This document shows positions 1 through 6,719 of a stretch of 11,993 bases of DNA, piece after piece. The notes under the pieces were generated by a model. The model had not been told where the DNA came from. It was given only the letters and a program-made list of their open reading frames with translations, and did not search any database. Position 1 is the stretch's first letter; every line of letters starts with the position of its first letter. This DNA is from an uncultured Prevotellaceae bacterium (GTDB taxonomy: Bacteria > Bacteroidota > Bacteroidia > Bacteroidales > Bacteroidaceae): NCBI GenBank assembly GCA_937898415.1, contig CALDLA010000070.1, positions 1 through 11,993 on the forward strand. The letters are read 5' to 3'. The position numbers were made by a program, and so were the translations under genes.

Positions 1-482
1 ATACGATAGTGGATCATGGCTTTCGTCACAGGATAGCTGAAGATAATCTCGCCATAGTTGATGGCAGCAGGGTCGTTGTCGAACATGGCCTGCACGTCGG
101 TATAGAGCAACCGTTTGATTTCAGGCAGTGCATCGATCAGTTGCAATGCCAAGTCCCTGGCCTTATCCTGTACCTGCTGCCTCGACGTGACGGTATCGCC
201 TTTCTCGCCAAACTGAAGACCATAGGATATCTGTCTTGCCAATGTCTGGAGCAGCTCTTCCATGTGGACGCCAATGTTGTAAGAACGGATGGTCTCATGG
301 CACTGCCGTTTGTTGAAGTAATCAGGAAAGATGATGCTCTTTACCAGGTTGATGATTTTCTTCACCTGTTCCACAGAGGGGAGCGAGGCTTCCGTCTGTG
401 GCATCATACGTATTTCCTGTTCCGTCTGGCGCGATAACAGACGGACATTACGTTCGAGTATTTCTATAGTTTTTGTGTCCAT
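1..482 (-). CDS. cysE: Serine O-acetyltransferase, N-terminal part (cut by window edge)
   Basis: This gene starts at the ATG at 480-482 and runs off the left edge after about 160 codons, so only the N-terminal helical part is visible. The enzyme family transfers acetyl from acetyl-CoA to L-serine, giving O-acetylserine, the acceptor for cysteine synthesis in the cytoplasm. The visible protein begins MDTKTIEILERNVRLL and contains SIIFPDYF. It ends in SYPVTKAMIHYR, which matches the family segment just before the left-handed beta-helix (typically a YPA...A..HR-type motif). The catalytic hexapeptide-repeat domain would lie outside the window. It is the last visible gene of a minus-strand operon, 15 nt behind the JAMM protease gene and without its own obvious promoter. 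That placement ties O-acetylserine supply to the carrier-protein sulfur relay. The long N-terminal domain fits the roughly 300-residue Bacteroidetes version. The family call rests on recognition of this N-terminal domain only. Confidence 0.8.
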   Translation of the reverse strand, partial: MDTKTIEILERNVRLLSRQTEQEIRMMPQTEASLPSVEQVKKIINLVKSIIFPDYFNKRQCHETIRSYNIGVHMEELLQTLARQISYGLQFGEKGDTVTSRQQVQDKARDLALQLIDALPEIKRLLYTDVQAMFDNDPAAINYGEIIFSYPVTKAMIHYR

Positions 483-497
483 ATTCAATTGTCAATT

Positions 498-896
498 TTA
501 AAGATGTACCTCCTTATCCACGACTTCACCGTTCAGGATCTTGAAGGAGTTGAGGTGAACACCCTCGTGGAGTGAAAGGATGGCGTAGCGGATGGTGGAA
601 TCGTTGGCCAGACGGAGGTCCTCTTGCGAAGGACGCGAGGGTGAGGCTGGATGACTGTGCCAGTTGGCAAGGATCTTCAGACCTTTGCTTCGTGCATACT
701 TCAAGGCTGCAAACTGATCCTTCGGCGCGAAAGAGAAATGTTCAGGCGAGTGGTCGATATTCTCCATCCAGTAGTTCTCTGTCACGACGTCGCCCTCCTC
801 ACCGCTGATGCCCAGCAGGTAACCGCACGTCTCGTTGGGTGCGTCCTGCCGGGCCTGGCTGATCAATGCATCAATTATATCATTACTTATAAACAT
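498..896 (-). CDS. JAMM/MPN+ zinc metalloprotease (Mec/QbsD/HcyD-like)
   Basis: A compact 132-residue JAMM (Mov34/MPN, M67-type) peptidase. The full zinc signature is visible: Glu22 (in NETCGYLLG), His80 and His82 in WHSHP, Ser90 and Asp93 (S-x-x-D). It should therefore be catalytically active. Bacterial members next to ThiS/MoaD-like carriers either trim residues beyond the carrier's Gly-Gly end or release cysteine from a carrier-cysteine adduct, as Mec does in mycobacteria. Here the carrier gene two positions upstream encodes residues after its glycines, so tail trimming is the favoured role (inference). I use the ATG at 894-896 (MFISNDIIDAL). The frame stays open upstream to 995, but that part would overlap the end of the ThiF-like gene and has no family likeness. 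The gap to the upstream gene is 20 nt and to cysE 15 nt. Confidence 0.9.
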   Translation of the reverse strand: MFISNDIIDALISQARQDAPNETCGYLLGISGEEGDVVTENYWMENIDHSPEHFSFAPKDQFAALKYARSKGLKILANWHSHPASPSRPSQEDLRLANDSTIRYAILSLHEGVHLNSFKILNGEVVDKEVHL

Positions 897-916
897 ACTT
901 TTTCTTAAAATATAAA

Positions 917-1723
917 TCAGTGTTTCAAGTCGCAGGCGGCCTGTTCGTAGTCGATCAGATGATCGATGGTGGGGTTTGTGCCGCAGATGGCGCACGAGTC
1001 ACGATGCTTCACGGGAACGGTGCGGAACTGCATGGTCTTGGCATCGAAGGTGAGCAGACGGTTCGTCAGCAGTTCGCCGATGCCTGTGAAATACTTCAGG
1101 GTCTCTGCGGCCTGAATGGTGCCCAGCATACCAGCGATAGCCCCCAATACACCAGCCTGCGAACAAGTAGGTACGGCTCCTGCGGGAGGTGGTTCCTTAA
1201 ACATACAACGGTAACAGGCCGTGCCAGGCAGATGGGTAAACGTCTGACCGTTGAAGCGCAGGATACCTCCGTGCGAGAAAGGTTTACCTGCCATCACACA
1301 AGCATCGTTGATGAGGAACTTCACGGGGAAGTTGTCCGTGCCGTCAACGATGAAGTCGTACTCCTTAATAATATCGAGGGCGTTCGACGAGTCGAGGAAT
1401 TTGTAATAAGTCTCCACCTTCACATCGGGGTTGATGGCCTTGATCTTCTCTTCGGCACTCTTTACTTTCGGCACTCCCACGTCCTTGGTGAAGTGAATCA
1501 CCTGACGCTGGAGATTGCTCAGATCGACGACATCAGCATCCACGATACCGATGGTTCCGATACCTGCCGCTGCGAGGTAGAGCGAGACGGGAGCACCCAG
1601 TCCGCCGGCACCCACTACGAGCACACGCGCGTTCATTATCTTCTCTTGTCCCTCCACGCCGACATCCTGCAACAGGATGTGCCGCGAATAACGCTGTATC
1701 TGTTCTTCTGTAAAATCTATCAT
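917..1723 (-). CDS. ThiF/MoeB/HesA-family E1-like adenylyltransferase for the sulfur carrier
   Basis: A 268-residue E1-like enzyme that uses ATP to adenylate the C-terminal glycine of a ubiquitin-fold carrier, ready for sulfur transfer. Visible motifs are the nucleotide-binding GAGGLG (38-43), the acidic and SNLQRQ segment around 62-74 with Arg73, and the GTDN motif around Asp130. Two zinc CxxC pairs lie at Cys170/Cys173 and Cys244/Cys247. Cys187 in TCSQAG sits where ThiF and MoeB carry the conserved cysteine. There is no C-terminal rhodanese domain as in MoeZ/MOCS3-type enzymes, so sulfur must come from a separate donor such as the cysteine desulfurase, TusA or DsrE-like proteins encoded nearby. 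The start codon overlaps the carrier gene's stop as ATGA (1720-1723), indicating translational coupling and a dedicated partner. It could also serve thiamin or molybdopterin synthesis, but no genes of those pathways are visible. Confidence 0.92.
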   Translation of the reverse strand: MIDFTEEQIQRYSRHILLQDVGVEGQEKIMNARVLVVGAGGLGAPVSLYLAAAGIGTIGIVDADVVDLSNLQRQVIHFTKDVGVPKVKSAEEKIKAINPDVKVETYYKFLDSSNALDIIKEYDFIVDGTDNFPVKFLINDACVMAGKPFSHGGILRFNGQTFTHLPGTACYRCMFKEPPPAGAVPTCSQAGVLGAIAGMLGTIQAAETLKYFTGIGELLTNRLLTFDAKTMQFRTVPVKHRDSCAICGTNPTIDHLIDYEQAACDLKH

Positions 1724-1932
1724 AACGCTCCTCCCCCCATGAAATACAGGAAATCGACCTTGTCGCCTTCCTTCAGTTGAATACTCCCCCAGTCCTCGCG
1801 CTCGGCAAACTCCTCGTTCACCTGCACGCTGACCATCTCGGGCTGCAGCACGTTCTGCTGCAGAATCAGTTCACTTACGTTGAGCGGCAGGCTCACTTCC
1901 TGCGCGTCTCCATTTACATAAATCTTTACCAT
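1720..1932 (-). CDS. ThiS/MoaD-like ubiquitin-fold sulfur carrier with a masked C-terminus
   Basis: A 70-residue beta-grasp protein beginning MVKIYVNGDAQEVSLPLNVS and ending FMGGGAL. The fold type, the VNGE-like start and the acidic loop KEGDKVDFLYF before the glycines match ThiS, MoaD and CysO carriers. Mature carriers end in Gly-Gly, which is adenylated and converted to a thiocarboxylate. Here the glycines (66-68) are followed by Ala69-Leu70, so the encoded protein should be inactive until trimmed. The operon encodes a JAMM protease, and the QbsE/QbsD pair and the Wolinella HcyS/HcyD system are precedents for tail removal. The start is taken at 1932. An ATG at 1938 would add only Met-Ile, and the frame further upstream would run into the promoter. 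It is the first gene of the minus-strand operon, behind the shared operator. The ThiF-like gene overlaps its stop codon. Confidence 0.9.
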   Translation of the reverse strand: MVKIYVNGDAQEVSLPLNVSELILQQNVLQPEMVSVQVNEEFAEREDWGSIQLKEGDKVDFLYFMGGGAL

Positions 1933-1957
1933 AATCATTTGAGTTTGAATCTGGGTG

Positions 1958-2015
1958 CAAAGGTACGGCGATTTCTTGGTTGCCACAATCCCACAGGGAT
2001 GGTAAATCGCATACC
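1958..2015 (-). promoter_or_regulatory. Promoter with shared bipartite operator for the carrier/ThiF/JAMM/cysE operon
   Basis: Read on the minus strand, box A GGTATGCGATTTACC (2015-2001) is followed by 6 nt, box B GTGGGATTGTGG (1994-1983), 17 nt, and a -7 box TACCTTTG (1965-1958). The TTG inside box B lies 20 nt from the -7 box, a good Bacteroidetes -33/-7 pair. The carrier start codon follows about 25 nt downstream. The same boxes with the same spacings occur at 2024-2081 and 6720-6777. Box A is an imperfect dyad (GGTAT-N5-TTACC), so a dimeric regulator is likely. Its position just upstream of -33 fits an activator. The regulator is unknown. Confidence 0.8.
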
Positions 2016-2030
2016 ATATCAAGGGTATGC
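2009..2030. repeat. Central palindrome of the divergent promoter region
   Basis: GCATACC (2009-2015) and GGTATGC (2024-2030) form a 7-bp inverted repeat with an 8-nt spacer. It arises because the box A elements of the two divergent promoters start back to back here. A protein bound at the centre could control both promoters. Confidence 0.75.
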
Positions 2031-2081
2031 AGAATGCCGCAAACGTGCGATTGTGGGAGTGCTAAAACCGCCGTACCTTTG
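2024..2081 (+). promoter_or_regulatory. Promoter with shared bipartite operator for the dsrE-like/tusA-like operon
   Basis: Box A GGTATGCAGAATGCC (2024-2038), 6 nt, box B GTGCGATTGTGG (2045-2056), 17 nt, then a -7 box TACCTTTG (2074-2081). The TTG at 2051-2053 is 20 nt from the -7 box. The start codon of the dsrE-like gene is at 2107. Boxes and spacings match the element at 1958-2015 on the other strand and at 6720-6777. Similarity continues into the leader: GCA follows TTTG in all three and a TCAAAC segment follows shortly after. Confidence 0.8.
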
Positions 2082-2106
2082 CAGCGTGAACTCAAACGTT
2101 ATTTTT

Positions 2107-2586
2107 ATGGCAGAAAACAAGAAACTAAGCATCATCGCCTTCAGCGGCGATTTCGACAAACTGACAGCAGTATTTACATTAGGTACGGGCGCGGCTGCAG
2201 TAGGCTATGAGGTGAACATCTTCTTCACCTTCTGGGGTCTCGACGCCATCAAGCAGAAACAAGGCCGGAGCTTTACCGGCGGCAATTGGCTGACGAAGAT
2301 CTTCGGCTTTATGATGGGCGGACTGAAAGTGACTCCCACGAGCCGCTTCAATTTCCTCGGCGCTGGCCCGAAGATATTCCGCTACCTGATGCGTAAGAAC
2401 AATGTGGCAACACTCGAAGAACTCGTCGAGGCGGCCAAAGCTCTCGGCATCAACCTCTACGCCTGCGAGATGGCGATGCACGTGCTCGGCCTCAAGAAAG
2501 AGGACTTCATCCCTGAAGTGAAGGACGTGCTCGGCGTGGCATCGTTCCTCAACCTCAGCGAAGGGGGACAAACATTGTTTATTTAG
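2107..2586 (+). CDS. DsrE/DsrF-like family sulfur-relay protein
   Basis: A 159-residue protein of the DsrE/DsrF/DrsH-like type (the DrsE_2 group). It begins with a basic MAENKKLSIIAFSGDFDKLTA strand-loop, followed by GTGAAAVGYEVNIFFTFWGL, both characteristic of this group. Cys120 in LYACEMAMHVLGLKKEDF is the likely persulfide-carrying cysteine, judging from the family's conserved position. Members are thought to pass sulfane sulfur between proteins, often with TusA, and this gene is followed 30 nt later by a tusA-like gene. The ATG at 2107 is chosen because it lies just after the promoter and gives the family's N-terminus. The frame is open much further upstream but crosses the promoter and the operator. 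It is read divergently from the sulfur-carrier operon. The exact donor and acceptor cannot be told from sequence. Confidence 0.88.
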   Translation: MAENKKLSIIAFSGDFDKLTAVFTLGTGAAAVGYEVNIFFTFWGLDAIKQKQGRSFTGGNWLTKIFGFMMGGLKVTPTSRFNFLGAGPKIFRYLMRKNNVATLEELVEAAKALGINLYACEMAMHVLGLKKEDFIPEVKDVLGVASFLNLSEGGQTLFI

Positions 2587-2611
2587 TTAAGAGTTAAGAA
2601 TTAAGAGTTAA
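2584..2611 (+). repeat. Tandem 7-nt repeat between dsrE-like and tusA-like genes
   Basis: Four consecutive heptamers TAGTTAA, GAGTTAA, GAATTAA and GAGTTAA (2584-2611) fill the gap between the two genes. The first contains the dsrE-like stop codon TAG. The array ends 5 nt before the tusA-like ATG, so its A-rich purine tracts also make up the ribosome-binding region of that gene. Confidence 0.8.
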
Positions 2612-2616
2612 AGAAA

Positions 2617-2841
2617 ATGGCAACAAAGGTATTAGACATTACGAAGGAACACTGCCCGATGACCTTCGTCAAGACCAAGATTGAGCTCTCGAAGCTCCAG
2701 CCGGGCGACATCTTAGAAGTATTGCTCGCCGAGGGCGAACCCCTCGACAACGTCCCTCGCAACGCCCGTGACCAGGGATACAACGTCCTCTCCGTAGAAC
2801 ACGTCGAGGGCACCACCCACCGCGTGACTATCAAGAAGTGA
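2617..2841 (+). CDS. tusA: TusA-family sulfurtransferase
   Basis: A 74-residue protein with the TusA/SirA layout. A short first strand leads into the family motif CPMTFVKTK with Cys13 (the persulfide-bearing cysteine in Cys-Pro). Next comes a PGDILEVLLAEGEPLDNVP segment (matching the LxVxxtDp region) and an HRVTIKK end. TusA proteins accept persulfide sulfur from cysteine desulfurases and hand it to later relay proteins, including DsrE-type partners, in the cytoplasm. Its place behind the dsrE-like gene, and the shared operator with the encapsulin/desulfurase operon, suggest it carries sulfur from the desulfurase to the carrier-activation step (inference). The start ATG at 2617 follows an A-rich leader. 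A GGCGG/CCGCC hairpin with a 20-nt loop (2842-2871) could end the transcript, but it is weak. The symbol is by family; E. coli-type tRNA thiolation is not implied. Confidence 0.9.
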   Translation: MATKVLDITKEHCPMTFVKTKIELSKLQPGDILEVLLAEGEPLDNVPRNARDQGYNVLSVEHVEGTTHRVTIKK

Positions 2842-3105
2842 GGCGGTATATGGGCATTATCCTTTTCCGCCCTTGTCAAAGTTTGACATAACCAGTCTTT
2901 GCAGTTCCTCCAGCCCGCCGCGCTCCACAGCCTCGTTGGAAGCAAGTGAATATACAGTGTCAATAGACGGAAGAATGCTGTTTCTTCTTCACGCTTTTTG
3001 GTTAACTGCGAAGCAGATGCTTGATAAAAGATGGGAGATGCCATGCAAAAGGTCCTGAAGGGTTATCCCAAAGTGAGCAGAGTGCCGTCCTAAAGTAAAA
3101 ATCAC

Positions 3106-3189
3106 GTCAATGTCTGTTAAAACAAAGACAATGTTTATTAGAACAAAGGCATTGATTGATAAATCTGCGGCATTGTTTTGGTTTTTTCA
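3106..3189 (+). repeat. Degenerate 21-nt periodic repeat before the HU-like gene
   Basis: Units start at 3106, 3127, 3148 and 3169. Units 1 and 2 agree at 17 of 21 positions, sharing the core CAATGT.T.TTA.AACAAA. Units 3 and 4 both start GGCATTG and then diverge. The period is about two DNA helical turns, and the array runs into the -33 box of the HU-like gene promoter, so it may be a multi-copy binding site. Confidence 0.55.
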
Positions 3190-3208
3190 GACCTTTTGTG
3201 TACTTTTG
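3178..3208 (+). promoter_or_regulatory. Bacteroidetes-type promoter of the HU-like/SNF2 pair
   Basis: TTG (3178-3180), 20 nt, then -7 TACTTTTG (3201-3208), which fits TAnnTTTG. The start codon follows at 3241. The shared sulfur-locus boxes A and B are absent. Confidence 0.7.
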
Positions 3209-3240
3209 TACGCAAATCAAGTAAAATCAAGCAAATAACT

Positions 3241-3861
3241 ATGTACGCAAAGTATATCAAAAGGGAGATTCCCGACCTGAACGGTACAGGGAGAATGCAG
3301 GCTTACTACCAGATGGAGCTGAGTCCAAAGAGTTACGGGGAGTTTGTGAGTCAATGTGCTCGTGAAGGCCACATGGAGGAAAGCCATATCCTAGCCGTCA
3401 TGTCGCTGGTCAGTGAGAAACTGGCACTTTGCATGGCAGAAGGATTCTCCGTGAAACTCGACGGTATCGGCACTTTCAACGCAAAACTCGGCGTGAGGAG
3501 CGACATGCTGCAAGATGCCTTCGAGCCTGGCGAATCAAACCGTAACGCCCATAGCATTCAGGTGACGGGTGTGGCCTACAGAGCCGACAAGGATCTTATC
3601 AGGAATACAAGCCGTAAGTGCGTGCTTGAACGGGGCGGCGTCAGTCGAATCAAGAAATCGAAACTGACACTTGACGAACGCATCGAGAAAGCCCGCGAGT
3701 TCCTGCAGAAGAACATGTTCATGAGAGTTCCAGACTATATGCGTCTGACGGGACTTTCGCGAACGACAGCAAGTCAGGAGTTACGCAAGTTGGCCCTCAA
3801 CCCTTCTACAGGCATCACTAGCCGAGGCCAAAGAAGCCAGAAATATTATGTGCTGCGATAA
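3241..3861 (+). CDS. HU/IHF-like (HU-HIG type) DNA-binding protein with C-terminal helix-turn-helix
   Basis: A 206-residue protein. Residues 1 to about 125 resemble the Bacteroidetes HU-like domain: MYAKYIKREIPDLNGTGR, then helices with SHILAVMSLVSEKLAL, and the hallmark GFSVKLDGIGTFNAKLG strand. Residues from about 143 on form a predicted helix-turn-helix or winged-helix domain, including FLQKNMFMRVPDYMRLTGLS and RTTASQELRKLAL and ending QKYYVLR. It probably binds DNA as an architectural or regulatory protein. The ATG at 3241 is used because the open frame upstream to 3178 begins within the promoter and would precede the transcript start. It is followed immediately by the SNF2 gene, and the two are probably one operon and may act together on DNA or chromatin. 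What they act on cannot be told from the sequence. No sulfur link is visible. Confidence 0.85.
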   Translation: MYAKYIKREIPDLNGTGRMQAYYQMELSPKSYGEFVSQCAREGHMEESHILAVMSLVSEKLALCMAEGFSVKLDGIGTFNAKLGVRSDMLQDAFEPGESNRNAHSIQVTGVAYRADKDLIRNTSRKCVLERGGVSRIKKSKLTLDERIEKAREFLQKNMFMRVPDYMRLTGLSRTTASQELRKLALNPSTGITSRGQRSQKYYVLR

Positions 3862-3874
3862 AGGATTGGCAGGC

Positions 3875-6697
3875 ATGGCCTTTGACTCGGATGTCATCTT
3901 GATTCTTCGTCCGCTGAACCGCTTCGGCATCGTGACTGCCGAACTGAAGCGGGTGGGCTCGTTCGGCCGTTATATGACGGTTGTGGGGAAGGTCAGGCAG
4001 GAGCATGAGCTGACCACGCTTTGCGAGGAACTGACAGCTGACAGTCTGTATGCCCGTTTTGCCAACAAAAAGATGTTCCGCCATGCGGAGGATTTCTGGG
4101 TTACGACAGACGCGACAGTCAAGCAGTACGTGAAGCGCATGGCTGACATGCGGCTCTTTAAGGCCGTCCGGTTAGGTGCATCGTTGGACATCCCGATATT
4201 GTATGCCCCTACGGAGAAGTCGCCGCTGCACATCGACGACCGGCTGAAGTTTGACGGAGAGCAGGAGGTGAGACCCGTGATGAACTTCCGCCGCCATGCC
4301 GACGGCACCACCTATCAGCTGCAGCTCCGCATCGGCGACCGCCTCATTGAGCGGCTCTCCAAGCATCACCTTGTCGTGCTGGCTCATGAGCCGGGGATGT
4401 TCACGCTCGACGGTCAGCTATACACGATGGGCGAGGGCTTCAGTGCCCAGCTGTTACTGCCGTTTGTACAGAAGCCGCAGGTGGAGATACCGCGAAAGTT
4501 AGAGGACGACTACTTCCACCGCTTCATCCTGAAGCATGTGACGCGGGCGGAGGTCAACGCTGAAGGTTTTGATATCACGGATATCGGCGTGAAGCCGCAG
4601 CCCCGTCTGATAGCCGAGACGACGATTGACGGCGGTCGGATGCTGTCGTTGCGGTTCAAGTATGACAACACGGAGTATTCGCTGGGGAGCAGGACTAACG
4701 GACGGGTGACATTGACAGAGGAGAACGGGGGCTTTCGCTTCATTCGCCAGCTGCGCGACAAGCAGATGGAGCAGGAACAGACGGACATGCTGAGGCGGAC
4801 AGCCCCTCAGATGACTGCCCGTGGCGAAGTCCGCTTCCCGTCGCTCGGCGAGATGGTTGACTGGCTTCGTCAGCATGCCGCTGAGCTGAAGTCACAGGGC
4901 TTCGATGTGGTTCAACCCTCCGACCATATCTATCATATAGGGCCTCTCGACGTGGAGCAGAGCGACACGTGGCAGGGTGACTGGCTGCAGACGAAGGTGG
5001 CTGTAGTGCTCGACGGCGGCCGCTTCACCATCCCCTTCCACGACCTCCGCGACGCCATTCTCCGAGGCGAGCGGGAATACATGTTGCCCACGGGCGAGTT
5101 CCTACTCATCCCCGAGGAGTGGGTTCAGCGCTACACCGACCTGCTGTTGATAGGATTGCCCAAGGAACGAGCCTTCCTGCGGCACAAGAGCCAAATTCAG
5201 TCAAAGACTCCTATGGATCCCGTGAGGCCCATTGCCTCCATAATCCCCCCGACGGCTCTCCGCGCTACCCTCCGCCCTTACCAGCTGGAAGGTTTCCGCT
5301 GGCTCTGGCAGAATTTCACGGCACAGACGGGCTGCTGCCTTTCCGACGAGATGGGACTCGGGAAAACCATCCAGACCATCGCTTTGTTGCTGAAGTACAA
5401 GGAGACGGCAAAAACCGCTGAGCCTCGCCGTCAGCCCCAGCCCGGCATGCTCTTCTCAGACGAGGAGATGAAAGGGGAACCAGACGGCGGCACTGCCAAT
5501 CTTCCCCATTCACCTTTCACCTTTCAATATAAGACCTCACTCGTCGTCGCTCCTGTCTCTGTCGTCCACAATTGGCGAAATGAGCTGGCGCGATTCGCCC
5601 CTTCGCTCTTAGTGATGACCTACACCGGCGACACTGCCAAACGTCAGGACAAACGCCATGCGTTGATGCGATGGGACGTGGTGCTGACCACCTATCGCAC
5701 ACTGCTCAACGACATCGATTATCTTACCCGCCAACAGTTCGGCATCATTGTATTCGACGAGAGCCAGGCTTTCAAGACCCCTACTTCGCAGATTCATCAC
5801 GCCGTGAGCCGTCTCGGCGCCCTCCATCGCATGGCCCTCAGCGGTACGCCTGTAGAAAATAATCTCGGCGAGCTGTGGAGCCTGATGAATGTGCTCAATC
5901 CCAACCTGCTCGGCCATTCGACGGCATTCCAGAAAGCCTTTGTCCGCCCCGTTGTCCAGCAGATGGAAGAGGGTCGTCGCGATTTGCTGCGCCGTCTCAT
6001 TGCCCCCTATTTTCTCAAGCGCACGAAGGAGGAAGTACTCAGCGACCTGCCTGAGCGACAAGACGAGGTCGTCATCTGCCCCATGACCGACAAACAGGCC
6101 AAACTGTATGCCGAGGAACTCTCGCGGGCACGGAATGAGTGGCTCTCAGCACAAGCCGCCTCCGAGACGCCCAACCAACAGACGAGAATTCATGTCCTCG
6201 CTGCCATCCAGCGCCTGCGGCAGATAGCCAACGGCGAGGGCAAGCAGTCCGTCGTCTTCGAACAATTGGAGAACTTGCGACAGACGCGCCACAAGGTGCT
6301 CGTGTTCAGCGAATACGTCACCCTGCTGGAGCGCGTGGGGGGCGAGATGCAGCGGCGCGGCTGGCAGTACGACCTGCTGACGGGTCAGACGCAGCAGCGC
6401 GAACAAGTGATTGCACATTTCCAGCGCGAGGCTGACTGCCAGTTCTTCCTCATCTCGCTGAAGGCTGGCGGCGTGGGCCTGAACCTGACCGCTGCCGACT
6501 ACGTGTTCCTGCTCGACCCTTGGTGGAACCAGGCCGCCGAGGAGCAAGCCATCGCCCGAGCCCATCGCATAGGCCAGCACCACCCAGTCTTCGTCTATCG
6601 CTTCGTCTCCGCAAACACCCTTGAGGAGCAAATCCTCACCCTCCAGGAGCGCAAGCAGTCGCTAATTGATAGCGTCATGCCGTTTATTTGCAGGTGA
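3875..6697 (+). CDS. SNF2-family DEAD/DEAH-box helicase-like ATPase
   Basis: A 940-residue ATP-dependent DNA translocase of the SWI2/SNF2 superfamily. The N-terminal half (to about residue 460) is an accessory region I do not recognise. The motor follows: RPYQLEGFRWLW, motif I DEMGLGKT with Lys497, and motif II DESQ (628-631), where most bacterial members have DEAQ or DEAH. Then come LSGTPVENNLGELWSL, LKAGGVGLNLTAAD, and the motif VI region QAIARAHRIGQ with its two arginines (895, 898). There is a low-complexity insert between motifs I and Ia (about residues 510-553). I use the ATG at 3875 because AAGGA lies 9 nt upstream. An ATG at 3848 would add nine residues and overlap the HU-like gene by 14 nt. 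It probably remodels protein-DNA complexes with the HU-like partner (inference). It has no shared sulfur operator. Confidence 0.9.
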   Translation: MAFDSDVILILRPLNRFGIVTAELKRVGSFGRYMTVVGKVRQEHELTTLCEELTADSLYARFANKKMFRHAEDFWVTTDATVKQYVKRMADMRLFKAVRLGASLDIPILYAPTEKSPLHIDDRLKFDGEQEVRPVMNFRRHADGTTYQLQLRIGDRLIERLSKHHLVVLAHEPGMFTLDGQLYTMGEGFSAQLLLPFVQKPQVEIPRKLEDDYFHRFILKHVTRAEVNAEGFDITDIGVKPQPRLIAETTIDGGRMLSLRFKYDNTEYSLGSRTNGRVTLTEENGGFRFIRQLRDKQMEQEQTDMLRRTAPQMTARGEVRFPSLGEMVDWLRQHAAELKSQGFDVVQPSDHIYHIGPLDVEQSDTWQGDWLQTKVAVVLDGGRFTIPFHDLRDAILRGEREYMLPTGEFLLIPEEWVQRYTDLLLIGLPKERAFLRHKSQIQSKTPMDPVRPIASIIPPTALRATLRPYQLEGFRWLWQNFTAQTGCCLSDEMGLGKTIQTIALLLKYKETAKTAEPRRQPQPGMLFSDEEMKGEPDGGTANLPHSPFTFQYKTSLVVAPVSVVHNWRNELARFAPSLLVMTYTGDTAKRQDKRHALMRWDVVLTTYRTLLNDIDYLTRQQFGIIVFDESQAFKTPTSQIHHAVSRLGALHRMALSGTPVENNLGELWSLMNVLNPNLLGHSTAFQKAFVRPVVQQMEEGRRDLLRRLIAPYFLKRTKEEVLSDLPERQDEVVICPMTDKQAKLYAEELSRARNEWLSAQAASETPNQQTRIHVLAAIQRLRQIANGEGKQSVVFEQLENLRQTRHKVLVFSEYVTLLERVGGEMQRRGWQYDLLTGQTQQREQVIAHFQREADCQFFLISLKAGGVGLNLTAADYVFLLDPWWNQAAEEQAIARAHRIGQHHPVFVYRFVSANTLEEQILTLQERKQSLIDSVMPFICR
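5509..5529 (+). repeat. In-frame heptamer repeat inside the SNF2 gene
   Basis: TTCACCT (5509-5515), TTCACCT (5516-5522) and TTCAATA (5523-5529) lie inside the reading frame, in the insert between helicase motifs I and Ia. Heptamer arrays are usually intergenic here (compare 2584-2611). The frame stays open, giving residues HSPFTFQY. Confidence 0.6.
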
Positions 6698-6719
6698 CTC
6701 GGAGAAATACCTCATTTAT

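Larger units (their letters stand above)
2842..3240. other. Non-coding spacer with possible gene remnant
   Basis: This roughly 400-nt stretch has no convincing intact gene. On the minus strand, 2988 to 2857 is open for 43 codons and ends in a stop. Its translation, including SIDTVYSLASNEAVERGG and LEELQRLVMSNFDKGGKG, has the composition of a real protein C-terminus. A neighbouring minus frame just upstream (about 3044-2985, ASQLTKKREEE) could be its continuation across a frameshift. I do not recognise the family, so this is only a possible decayed gene. Downstream come the 21-nt periodic repeat (3106-3189) and the promoter of the HU-like gene. The stretch marks the junction between the sulfur genes and the HU/SNF2 module. 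Confidence 0.35.

Noticed and set aside
920..1780. 286-codon open frame antisense to the ThiF-like gene
   Set aside because: It mirrors the codon bias of a well-supported gene on the other strand, shows no domain features, and has no promoter or ribosome binding site.
917..1932. Thiamin or molybdopterin synthesis operon
   Set aside because: No thiG, thiH, thiC, moaA or moaE-like genes are visible; the neighbours are JAMM protease, cysE and shared-operator sulfur genes.
1777..2106. Long upstream extension of the dsrE-like gene
   Set aside because: It crosses the carrier gene in antisense, the operator and the -7 box. The family N-terminus starts at 2107.
2842..2871. Terminator after the tusA-like gene
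   Set aside because: Only a 5-bp GGCGG/CCGCC stem with a 20-nt loop and no T-tract; too weak to list as a feature.
3106..3189. CRISPR-like array
   Set aside because: Units abut without spacers, are degenerate, and no cas genes are present.
3178..3240. Upstream start for the HU-like gene
   Set aside because: The codons lie within the -33/-7 promoter, so they would not be in the transcript.
6146..6631. 161-codon minus-strand frame opposite the SNF2 C-terminus
   Set aside because: Shadow of conserved helicase motifs; no independent coding evidence.
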